Shown here piece after piece: positions 1 through 7,469 of a DNA stretch of 64,000 nt. The position numbers and the translations under genes are program-made. The DNA is taken from contig NZ_BAMV01000017.1 in assembly GCF_000963925.1 (NCBI RefSeq), forward strand, positions 1-64,000, written 5' to 3'. The stretch comes from Acetobacter cibinongensis (lineage in GTDB: Bacteria; Pseudomonadota; Alphaproteobacteria; Acetobacterales; Acetobacteraceae). Position 1 is the first letter of the stretch. Each line of letters starts with the position of its first letter. The notes beneath the pieces were generated by a model. The model made no database searches. It was not told the DNA's origin and saw only the letters and a list, made by a program, of their open reading frames with translations.

Positions 1-88
1 GTTTGACAGGTACTACAATCTTCATGGCTTCTTTCGCTTGCAGACGCAGGATCGTTCAGAGGGGGGCATACAGCATTTTTAACAAAAA
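1..88. other. Left edge, no gene seen
   Basis: This stretch follows the stop codon of the minus-strand ETF-ubiquinone oxidoreductase gene. I see no coding frame, tRNA or convincing terminator hairpin in it. Confidence 0.5.
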
Positions 89-1726
89 TTACATACCGGC
101 CGGATAGTTAGGCCCGCCAGCACCTTCAGGGACCGCCCAGTCGATATTTTGTGCGGGATCCTTGATGTCACAGGTTTTGCAATGCACGCAGTTCTGCGCG
201 TTAATTTGCAGGCGCGGGTCTGTGGCTTCCTCCACCACTTCATACACGCCTGCAGGGCAGTAGCGTGTTTCCGGCGCACGGAAGACATCCCAGTTCACGG
301 TTTTCCATAGAGACTGGTTCTTGACCCGCAGATGAACGGGCTGGTCTTCCTCATGGTTGGTGGCGGACAGGAAAACGGAAGACAGGCGGTCAAATGTCAG
401 TTGCCCATCCGGCTTGGGGTATGCTGGTTTTTCACACAAGGACGCCGGTTTGAGCACTTCGTTATCAGAATGTTTGAAGTGAAGGGTCCAGGGGGCATGA
501 CCTTTGAAGATCATGGCATCCAGGGCTGAATAGACTGCCCCTTTCTTCATGCCAAACCGGGCGAAAGCCGGACGGATGTTGCGGGCGGTACGGAGCTCTT
601 CCCACAGCCAGGAGTTCTTGACGCGCTGAGTGAAGGAAGCAGGTTCCACACGCTCCGTCTGCATGGCGTCCACCACAGCTTCTGCCGCCAGCATACCGGA
701 CTTCATGGCTGTGTGCGTGCCTTTGATTTTGGGTACGTTGAGGAAGCCTGCGGAGTCCCCAATCAAAGCGCCACCGGGGAATGTGAGGCGCGGTATGGCC
801 TGCAAACCACCTTCTGACAGGGCACGGGCACCGTAAGCAACGCGACGACCGCCTTCTAAATGTTTGCGGAAGGCTGGATGCAATTTCAGGCGTTGCATTT
901 CCTCAAAAGGGGAAAGCCATGTGTTGGGGTAGTCCAGCCCAACGACAAACCCATAGGAAACCAGGTTTTCGCCAAAATGGTACAACCAGGCACCGCCATA
1001 GGTCTGGTCATCCATAGGCCAGCCAAAGCTATGCTGCACCAGACCGGGTCTGTGCTTCTCAGCCGGGATTTCCCAGACTTCCTTAATACCAAGGCCGTAT
1101 GTCTGGGGGTCCACCCCCTTGCGCAGGTCATAGTGCGCCATAACCTGTTTAGTCAGGGAGCCACGGCACCCTTCAGCAAACAGGGTATAGGTGCCACGCA
1201 GTTCCATACCCGGCTGGTAGTTGGGGCCTTGCTGCCCATCCCGCGTGATGCCCATATCACCGGTTGCAACGCCAACCACCCGGTTATTTTCGATCAGCAC
1301 TTCAGCCCCGGCAAAACCGGGATAGATTTCAACGCCCAGCTCTTCAGCCTGCGCTGCAAGCCAGCGGCAGACTTCACCAAGGCTGACAATATAATTGCCG
1401 TGGTTGGCCATGTGCGGCATGAATTTGTCGAGCATGGGAACGCGCACACTGCCGGTTTCCGTCAGGTACAGCATTTCTTCTGCAGCCACTTTGGTGTTCA
1501 AAGGCGCTCCGCGCTCTTTCCAGTCCGGCAGCAGTTCTTCAAGGGCTCGGGGTTCGATCACCGCGCCGGAGACAATATGCGCGCCAATTTCACTGCCTTT
1601 TTCAATCAGGCAGACGCTGGTTTCCGGGGAGAGCTGACGCAGACGTATGGCCGCAGCAAGGCCCGCAGGGCCGCCCCCCACAATAACAACGTCAAATTCC
1701 ATTGACTCACGCACAGTGTCACTCAT
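89..1726 (-). CDS. Electron transfer flavoprotein-ubiquinone oxidoreductase
   Basis: Inner-membrane-associated enzyme that passes electrons from reduced electron transfer flavoprotein to ubiquinone, linking acyl-CoA and related dehydrogenases to the respiratory chain. The 545-residue length fits the family. The N-terminus has a dinucleotide-binding motif for FAD (VVIVGGGPAGLAAA, about residues 13-26). The C-terminus holds the 4Fe-4S ferredoxin-like domain with Cys490 (CPAGVYE) and Cys513, Cys516 and Cys519 (NCVHCKTCDIKDP). The start at 1726 has a short AGAG upstream; a second Met eight codons in (MEFDVVIVGG) is possible. No etfAB genes lie in the window, so the partner flavoprotein must be encoded elsewhere. 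Identification is secure. Confidence 0.96.
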   Translation of the reverse strand: MSDTVRESMEFDVVIVGGGPAGLAAAIRLRQLSPETSVCLIEKGSEIGAHIVSGAVIEPRALEELLPDWKERGAPLNTKVAAEEMLYLTETGSVRVPMLDKFMPHMANHGNYIVSLGEVCRWLAAQAEELGVEIYPGFAGAEVLIENNRVVGVATGDMGITRDGQQGPNYQPGMELRGTYTLFAEGCRGSLTKQVMAHYDLRKGVDPQTYGLGIKEVWEIPAEKHRPGLVQHSFGWPMDDQTYGGAWLYHFGENLVSYGFVVGLDYPNTWLSPFEEMQRLKLHPAFRKHLEGGRRVAYGARALSEGGLQAIPRLTFPGGALIGDSAGFLNVPKIKGTHTAMKSGMLAAEAVVDAMQTERVEPASFTQRVKNSWLWEELRTARNIRPAFARFGMKKGAVYSALDAMIFKGHAPWTLHFKHSDNEVLKPASLCEKPAYPKPDGQLTFDRLSSVFLSATNHEEDQPVHLRVKNQSLWKTVNWDVFRAPETRYCPAGVYEVVEEATDPRLQINAQNCVHCKTCDIKDPAQNIDWAVPEGAGGPNYPAGM

Positions 1727-1789
1727 CCCAGCTCTCTACTCCCCGATAGCGGCGCGGGGCCCTTTTCATGCCTGCTTAGGCTCTATTGC

Positions 1790-1819
1790 AAAAAGCACTC
1801 TCTCCTGTTGCGGAGAGAG
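1790..1819 (-). terminator. Rho-independent terminator of the 2OG oxygenase gene
   Basis: An 8-bp stem (CTCTCTCC at 1798-1805 with GGAGAGAG at 1812-1819) lies just past the stop at 1846. On the minus strand it is followed by TGCTTTTT, a short U tract. It separates this gene from the ETF-QO gene downstream. Confidence 0.7.
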
Positions 1820-1845
1820 CTGCGCCAAACCTTGTTTTATAACGT

Positions 1846-2523
1846 TTATTGCTGCGCTGCCACAGGACCAAAGGCCAATTCGTGTACAGCCCGCCAGCTT
1901 GGATCAACATAATTGACAATAAGTGTCCGACGCGTGCCCTCTATCGGCCGGCGGACAAAACCGTGCCATGTCTTGTCGGACGGAATAAACAGAACACCCG
2001 AATTAAACGCGCCAGAAGCACGCGCCAGAGACTCACCATCGGGTGACATCAGGTCCGTGCCCCACTCTCCCGCATGATCATTTGTGGAAAGAGACACCAG
2101 AAGCGTCAGTTTCTTGGCACCAATGTCCGTATGGGGCTCAAGCCAGAAACCATCTGTATCTAGGCACAATTCCAGACGCAGGGCGGCATCATCCAACTGG
2201 GCACCGCAATGTTGAGCAAAAGCCTGACGAACGGTCTGGCTTTCAAACACATGCGCCAGACGGTCGAGACGCATATCCTGCGCACGCGTGGTTTTATCTA
2301 CAAACACACGGAATTTGTTGCGCGTCTCCCGCCGTCCTCCAACATCCCCAGCCCGGGCTTCTGTACCCGGATCCCAGGCAACCAGAGCATCGCAGGCCTC
2401 AGGTTCCAGAACGGTATCCAGCATCCAGTGCTGGTAGGGGTGGTGTTTGACAGGCGTGGCCGCCAGCATTTGGGGGAATGCCGAAGCTGCGCCAGCTCCT
2501 AAAACCTGGGCTTCAGACTGCAT
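1846..2523 (-). CDS. 2OG-Fe(II) oxygenase superfamily protein
   Basis: Predicted 225-residue iron- and 2-oxoglutarate-dependent dioxygenase. The double-stranded beta-helix facial triad is visible: His131 and Asp133 in EPHTDIGAKK, and distal His187 in DKTWHGFV, followed by the 2-oxoglutarate-binding arginine region (EGTRRTLIVNYV, Arg198/Arg199). The WHGF context resembles prolyl-hydroxylase-like enzymes acting on proteins or small molecules. The substrate cannot be told from sequence. The gene lies 139 bp downstream of hemN on the same strand and has its own terminator. Start at 2523 is the first Met of the frame; no strong ribosome-binding site is seen. Confidence 0.85.
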   Translation of the reverse strand: MQSEAQVLGAGAASAFPQMLAATPVKHHPYQHWMLDTVLEPEACDALVAWDPGTEARAGDVGGRRETRNKFRVFVDKTTRAQDMRLDRLAHVFESQTVRQAFAQHCGAQLDDAALRLELCLDTDGFWLEPHTDIGAKKLTLLVSLSTNDHAGEWGTDLMSPDGESLARASGAFNSGVLFIPSDKTWHGFVRRPIEGTRRTLIVNYVDPSWRAVHELAFGPVAAQQ

Positions 2524-2662
2524 CTGCCCTGTCCTTCAGTTGCGGTATATATGCCACTCCCTGCACACCACTCTGGCTACAGTATGGAGCAAACTGCCTT
2601 TTCCATGCGCCAAAACGGCCGCACGATCAACATATGCTTATACGCAACAAAGAGAGAGACGT

Positions 2663-4042
2663 TCAGATAGCGCGTGAAAAACGCTGCTGGTCGGGCCGCC
2701 CAACAGAGGCCTGAGCCAGCGTTTTACGGTGCGTATCAAACAAGGCCGCAACATTCCGCACGAAGGGTCTGCCTTTTTCCGTCATCTGCACTTTTGCGCC
2801 AGTTACAGTCACCAGACCGTCCTGCACAAAGGGGGCCAGTTCCGCCAGTTCAGGTGTGAAGACATCCAGCCCGGCTTCCATCTGGGCCAGATCTACCCCC
2901 ATGTCGCACATCAGGCGTTCAATCACTTTGCCGCGCAGATGGTCATCCGCTGTACGGGCAACACCCCGTGCGACTGGCAGATGGTCCGAATCCGCCAACG
3001 CGCGAACATAGGGAGCAACCGCCGTAATGTTCTGCGTATAGCCACCGGGCAGCATGGAAATGGCAGACGCACCCATACCAATCAGCGCATCTGCCGAGTC
3101 GGTGGTATAGCCTTGGAAGTTGCGGCGCAGGGTACCCTCGCTGGTGGCCTTGACCAGAGCATCATCCGGCAGAGCGTAATGGTCCAGACCTACAGGGACA
3201 TAGCCGTGCTTTTGCAAGACAACGTCCATACAGGCCCGTTGCGCCAGACGCTCCATTGGGCCGGGAAGAGACGCCTCAGGAATCAGGCGTTGGCGCTTCT
3301 GCTTCCATGGCACATGCGCGTACCCGAAAACGGCCAGACGATCCGGGCGAAGAGAGGCAATCTGGCGCACTGTCTCGGCCACGCTTTCTTCTGTCTGGTA
3401 AGGCAGGCCGTAAATCAGATCGATATTGATGCCAGACACACCGGCTGCCCGCACGCTAGAGACACAGGCTTCTGTCTGTTCAAAAGACTGATGCCGGCCA
3501 CAGGCTTCCTGCACTTTTTCGTTCAGGTCCTGCACACCAAGGCTAATGCGTGTAAAACCCAACTCCCCCAACAAAGCCGGGTAATTCTGTGGCACATGCC
3601 GTGGGTCAAGCTCCATGGAGCACTCTGCATTGGGCTCAACATGAAACATGGCGCGCACGGAGCGCATGATCTGCCGTAAAGCAGATTCGGGGAGTGTAGA
3701 GGGTGTGCCACCGCCAAACTGCACATGGCGTACGCGCCGCTGTGACCCAATGAGCGCCACAACACGCCTCAGTTCCTCGCGTAGCAGGTCTCCATAGGCC
3801 TGACGCCCGTCATCACGCCGCATGACAGACGTATTGCACCCGCAAAAGCGGCACAATTCATCACAGAAAGGCACATGAAAATAGAGGGAGAGCGGTTGCT
3901 CTGCTGGCAAAGCACGTAGCCAGCCTTCTGCCTGAGCAGGGCCGACTGCCTCCGTAAAGCTGGCAGCAGTCGGGTAGCTTGTATAGCGCGGCAGGTTTCC
4001 GCCGTAACGGGTGATCAGGTCAGAAACAGATGCCGCGCCCAT
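2663..4042 (-). CDS. hemN: Oxygen-independent coproporphyrinogen III oxidase
   Basis: Radical-SAM enzyme that oxidatively decarboxylates coproporphyrinogen III to protoporphyrinogen IX without oxygen, in the cytoplasm, for heme synthesis. The motif FCDELCRFCGC gives the cluster ligands Cys60, Cys64 and Cys67 plus the neighbouring Cys69 typical of HemN. The N-terminal RYTSYPTA is also characteristic, as is the C-terminal HemN region. The frame is open further upstream, but the ATG at 4042 (MGAASVSDL) is chosen because it gives the family N-terminus and sits four bases past the ompW stop. It appears cotranscribed with ompW and so falls under the FNR-type boxes upstream, which fits a low-oxygen heme enzyme. 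Confidence 0.95.
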   Translation of the reverse strand: MGAASVSDLITRYGGNLPRYTSYPTAASFTEAVGPAQAEGWLRALPAEQPLSLYFHVPFCDELCRFCGCNTSVMRRDDGRQAYGDLLREELRRVVALIGSQRRVRHVQFGGGTPSTLPESALRQIMRSVRAMFHVEPNAECSMELDPRHVPQNYPALLGELGFTRISLGVQDLNEKVQEACGRHQSFEQTEACVSSVRAAGVSGINIDLIYGLPYQTEESVAETVRQIASLRPDRLAVFGYAHVPWKQKRQRLIPEASLPGPMERLAQRACMDVVLQKHGYVPVGLDHYALPDDALVKATSEGTLRRNFQGYTTDSADALIGMGASAISMLPGGYTQNITAVAPYVRALADSDHLPVARGVARTADDHLRGKVIERLMCDMGVDLAQMEAGLDVFTPELAELAPFVQDGLVTVTGAKVQMTEKGRPFVRNVAALFDTHRKTLAQASVGRPDQQRFSRAI

Positions 4043-4046
4043 GGTC

Positions 4047-4874
4047 TTAGAACCGGTAAGCGATACCAGCAGAGACCACTGTGGGGTCGAGAGATTCGTG
4101 CGCACGAATCTTTGCACCCTCAGCAACTGCCGTGTTCAGGACGCCGCCTTTAGCCCAGGCATGCATACGAACGAACACCTGCTTGACATCAGCATTGAAG
4201 AACCAGTTACCAACCAGCTGATAGTCAAAGCCAACATTGACAGCCGGGCCGCCGGTGAAGCCAGAGTTCAGCTTCATGCCGTTTGCGCCATGCATGCTAT
4301 GGAACCACATAGCTGTTGCACCCACGCCAACATAGGGGTTGAAACGTTTGTGCGGACGGAAATGCCAGGCGAAGGTCAGCGTAGGTGGCAGAACCCATGC
4401 GCTGCCAACGTCAAGCTTGCCACCAGGGATGTTGGGGCCGCTTGCGTTCACTTCATGACGGGTGCTGGTAGCAATCAGGTCAACAGATACGTTGTCTGTC
4501 AGGAAGTATTCCAGCGTCAGTTCAGGCATGGCCTGATTGGTGGTGGAAATACGGGAATGCTTCAGTTCCGTCATCGGGCCGGTGGGGCCAGCAGCCCATA
4601 CGCGGCTGTCACGATCCTGCGGCAGGATACCAACACCAGAGAAGCGCACCATGAAGTCACCACGGCCAAGACCGATTTTGGTGCTGGCGCAGGTCTGGAA
4701 CAGACCACAATGCCCAGACGCACGGGGAGCAGAAGGAATCTGCTTCATGATGGGTGCATTGACATACTGCGTGTTTGCGGAAGCTGGAGCCACAGCTGTC
4801 TGCGCCATGGCGCTACCGGACAGAGCCGCAACACCTGCGGTGATAGCTGTCAGGAATGAACGAAACTTGAGCAT
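4047..4874 (-). CDS. ompW: OmpW-family outer membrane beta-barrel protein
   Basis: 275-residue outer membrane protein of the OmpW family, an eight-stranded barrel with a hydrophobic lateral channel. The start is placed at ATG 4874 (MLKFRSF), giving a signal peptide ending near SAMAQ. The mature part contains alternating barrel strands (LTFAWHFRPHKRFNPYVGVG) and the protein ends in aromatic Phe (AGIAYRF), the usual assembly signal. OmpW genes are FNR-controlled in enteric bacteria; here a perfect FNR-type box is centred about 76 bp upstream. hemN follows after four bases, so both probably share a transcript. The solute carried is unknown. Confidence 0.9.
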   Translation of the reverse strand: MLKFRSFLTAITAGVAALSGSAMAQTAVAPASANTQYVNAPIMKQIPSAPRASGHCGLFQTCASTKIGLGRGDFMVRFSGVGILPQDRDSRVWAAGPTGPMTELKHSRISTTNQAMPELTLEYFLTDNVSVDLIATSTRHEVNASGPNIPGGKLDVGSAWVLPPTLTFAWHFRPHKRFNPYVGVGATAMWFHSMHGANGMKLNSGFTGGPAVNVGFDYQLVGNWFFNADVKQVFVRMHAWAKGGVLNTAVAEGAKIRAHESLDPTVVSAGIAYRF

Positions 4875-4943
4875 TGCCGTTATACTTTTCCAACTGCGTT
4901 GTAATATGTCTGCTGGAAAAATCACGCACAGGCCGCATGGGCC

Positions 4944-4957
4944 TTGATTTAAATCAA
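4944..4957. promoter_or_regulatory. FNR-type box, ompW side
   Basis: TTGATTTAAATCAA is a perfect match to the FNR consensus TTGAT-N4-ATCAA and is itself a perfect 14-bp palindrome. It is centred about 76 bp upstream of the ompW start, in the divergent region shared with the FNR-type regulator gene. Confidence 0.85.
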
Positions 4958-5069
4958 CCTCCGCCGCCTATGCGGTAAATGCTGTGTCTTTAAAAGCACA
5001 CTCCCGGCACGGGACTATTTGTGACGAGGTGAGCATAAAACGCAGATGGGCAAAGCGTTGGCTTTGGCT

Positions 5070-5083
5070 TTGATTTACATCAA
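5070..5083. promoter_or_regulatory. FNR-type box, regulator side
   Basis: TTGATTTACATCAA has both perfect FNR half-sites with a TTAC centre. It lies about 98 bp upstream of the chosen start of the FNR-type regulator, suggesting autoregulation. A longer open frame starting at 5046 would put this box inside coding sequence, which supports the downstream start. Confidence 0.85.
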
Positions 5084-5174
5084 AAACAACGTAAGATTTA
5101 TCTACACTTTCTATCTACCTGTTTTTTGGCAGTTTTCTGCCCTGCAGGGCCTATTTTCCTGGATAGTTCACCTT

Positions 5175-5942
5175 ATGTCCGCAGATACACAGACCCACAT
5201 TACCCCCACCAGAATACGGAGACGGCTGGTGCTGAGCGCTGGGGATGACCTGCGGAGATGTCTGGTATGCGAAGTGCGTGAAAAGAGCGTCTGCAACGCC
5301 ATTGACGATGATGACCTTGCCGTTTTGGCTCAGGCCTCAAAAACTCTCTCCTTCCCGCCCGGCACGACACTGGTAGAAGAAGGCGCGCCTGCCACAGCAT
5401 TTTTCAATGTGACCGGGGGCACGGTCAAACTCTTCAAATCCCTGCCTGATGGCCGACGGCAAATTACGGGCTTTGCGGATGTGGGCCATTTTCTGGGGCT
5501 GACAAACGCCGGCTTCTATTCTTTTGGCGCAGAGACGGTAGATGCTGTCAGGGTTTGCCGTTTCTCACGCACACGTCTGGAGTCCCTGCTGACGGACTAC
5601 CCCCAGTTTGAGCGCCGCCTCCTGGAAGGCATTGCAGACGAACTGGCCGATGCTCAGGACCAGATGCTGCTGTTGGGCCGCAAGACAGCGCGTGAACGCG
5701 TGGCCAGTTTCCTGCTGTCCCGCACCATTCAGTCACCCTGTCAGGCAAAGGAAGACGAGACACCTCTTGTCTCCCTCCCCATGACGCGGGTGGATATTGC
5801 GGATTTTCTAGGCCTGACCATTGAAACCGTCAGCCGTACCATCAGCGCCCTGCGCCGGGAGGGGCTGATTGCGGGCACGGACCATCATGGCATTCGCATC
5901 CTTGCCCCCATTCAACTGGAAAGTCTGGCGTTAGGGCAGTAA
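5175..5942 (+). CDS. fnrG: FNR/CRP-family oxygen-responsive regulator
   Basis: 255-residue transcription factor. Four cysteines fit an oxygen-labile 4Fe-4S cluster: Cys29, Cys32 and Cys40 (RRCLVCEVREKSVC, the C-x2-C-x7-C spacing of alphaproteobacterial FnrN/FnrL proteins) and Cys128 in VRVCRFSR, equivalent to E. coli Cys122. A cyclic-nucleotide-binding-like beta roll follows, then the helix-turn-helix TRVDIADFLGLTIETVSRT, whose recognition residues Glu217, Ser220 and Arg221 match FNR and predict TTGAT half-sites. Both boxes just upstream have exactly that sequence. Acetic acid bacteria have a described FNR-type protein, FnrG, and this appears to be it. The frame is open from 5046, but ATG 5175 is preferred. 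Its 3' end overlaps the convergent efflux gene by 12 bp. Confidence 0.92.
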   Translation: MSADTQTHITPTRIRRRLVLSAGDDLRRCLVCEVREKSVCNAIDDDDLAVLAQASKTLSFPPGTTLVEEGAPATAFFNVTGGTVKLFKSLPDGRRQITGFADVGHFLGLTNAGFYSFGAETVDAVRVCRFSRTRLESLLTDYPQFERRLLEGIADELADAQDQMLLLGRKTARERVASFLLSRTIQSPCQAKEDETPLVSLPMTRVDIADFLGLTIETVSRTISALRREGLIAGTDHHGIRILAPIQLESLALGQ

Positions 5943-7469
5943 CACCGCCAGCCCCTTGTCTGGGTGCCATGACGGATTATGGGGAGCCTCGGACTCCTTG
6001 CTGTTCCACCATCCTCCGCCAAGAGCCTGAAACAGGGCTACAGTATCTGCCAACCTGTCAGCACGGGATTGGGCCAGAGCAAGTTCCGTTTGCAGATGCG
6101 CCTGCTGCGCGGCCAGCATGACAATCTGACTAATGGCACCGTATTTATATTGGGCCAGCGCAATACGCAGGCTGTCTCCGGCTGCGGTTGCGGCCTCAGC
6201 ATTATCCGCCAACGTTGTGGCATCAAGCCGCAGGGCCGTGAACGTATCCGCAACATCCTGCAATGCGGACAGAAGCGTGCTCCGGTAGTCAGACGCAGCC
6301 TGATCATACGCAGCACGGGCCGCGTTTTCCTGATGCCTGAGAAGCCCTCCGTCAAACAACGGCTGCGTTATCATGGCGGCAATAGTCCATTGCCCGTAAC
6401 CGGGGGCTGCCATCTGGGCAATAGAAGCCGCAGCATAACCGGGGGTAGCACCCAACTGAATATTGGGCAGCCGGTTGGCAACAGCGACCCCAACCTGTGC
6501 ACAGGCTGCGTGCCAGTTGGCCTGAGCGGTCCGGATATCCGGTCTTTGCTCTATCAACCGTGCAGGCACACTGACGGGAAGGTCAGCCGGGAGTGTGAAG
6601 TCCTTGAGGCTGAACTCCGGCTGCGGCACGTCTGGCGTATCACCCACCAGCGCAGCAATCAGATGTTTTTGCTGTTCAAGCTGCTTTTGCAACGGGGCAA
6701 GCGTGGCCTCATTCTGGGCAAGGGCCGTATGCTGCAAAGCCACATCGTTTTGCGAAAACTCGCCAGCTTTTTCCTGCTTGCGGGCGGAGTCCAGCAGGTT
6801 GCGCTGTAAATTAACAAGGGACTGTGTGGTGTCGAGCTGCTCTTTGAGGGTGGCGTAGTCAATGGCCGCCTGCACGACAGACGATGTGAGGGTAAGCTGC
6901 ACCGCACGCAACTGGTCCCGCTGCGCATCCCGCAGGGCTGTGGCGGATTCCACCCCCCGGCGTACACCGCCCCAAAGGTCTGGCACGTAGGAGATATTCA
7001 ACTGTGCCGTGTGTACCGTGTAAAGCCACTGGTTGCTGTTGGGCACAGGTGAGTAGGTGCGAGACGTTTTGTTACGGGTCGGGTTAAAACTGCCAGAAAT
7101 ACTGGGATAATAAGCACTTTGCTGTGCCAGCCGGTTTTCCTGCGCAGCAGACAGAGCATTCCGTGCGGATTCGAGCGAAGGATTATTGGCCAGAGCCTTC
7201 CGCACAAGCTGGTCCAGCGCTGGTGAGCGGAACAGCGTCCACCATTGTGCCGGAATATCCTGCCCTACGTGAAAAACCTGCGCCCCACCTTGCAGACCGG
7301 CGGCGTCCTGCTCGGCCTTGCCGGTAACAGCCTGGGTGCGGCTCAGCTTAGTGCCCTGCCCATACAGGCCGGAAGCTGGAGCTGCCGGTTTTTTAAAGTC
7401 CGGACCAACAGCACACCCTGCCAGCGCAACCAAACCGAGGCTGCACCCTGCCAGAAGAAAATGCTTCAT
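5931..7469 (-). CDS. RND efflux outer membrane lipoprotein (NodT/TolC-like)
   Basis: Outer membrane factor that forms the exit duct of a tripartite efflux pump. About 512 residues, starting at ATG 7469 (MKHFLLAGCSLG) with a signal peptide and lipobox (LVALAGC), so the mature protein is lipid-anchored. NodT-family features include AVGPDFKKP at the mature N-terminus, two outer-membrane-efflux repeats, and RLIEQRPDIRTAQANW in the second half. The ATG overlaps the pump gene stop by four bases (ATGA), so translation is coupled. The 3' end overlaps fnrG convergently by 12 bp. Confidence 0.94.
   Translation of the reverse strand: MKHFLLAGCSLGLVALAGCAVGPDFKKPAAPASGLYGQGTKLSRTQAVTGKAEQDAAGLQGGAQVFHVGQDIPAQWWTLFRSPALDQLVRKALANNPSLESARNALSAAQENRLAQQSAYYPSISGSFNPTRNKTSRTYSPVPNSNQWLYTVHTAQLNISYVPDLWGGVRRGVESATALRDAQRDQLRAVQLTLTSSVVQAAIDYATLKEQLDTTQSLVNLQRNLLDSARKQEKAGEFSQNDVALQHTALAQNEATLAPLQKQLEQQKHLIAALVGDTPDVPQPEFSLKDFTLPADLPVSVPARLIEQRPDIRTAQANWHAACAQVGVAVANRLPNIQLGATPGYAAASIAQMAAPGYGQWTIAAMITQPLFDGGLLRHQENAARAAYDQAASDYRSTLLSALQDVADTFTALRLDATTLADNAEAATAAGDSLRIALAQYKYGAISQIVMLAAQQAHLQTELALAQSRADRLADTVALFQALGGGWWNSKESEAPHNPSWHPDKGLAVLLP

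Noticed and set aside
860-1705. 281-codon plus-strand frame opposite the ETF-QO gene
   Set aside because: It is antisense to a well-conserved enzyme with all cofactor motifs; its translation has no family features.
2729-3679. 316-codon plus-strand frame opposite hemN
   Set aside because: It is antisense to the radical-SAM enzyme; it arises from high GC codon bias.
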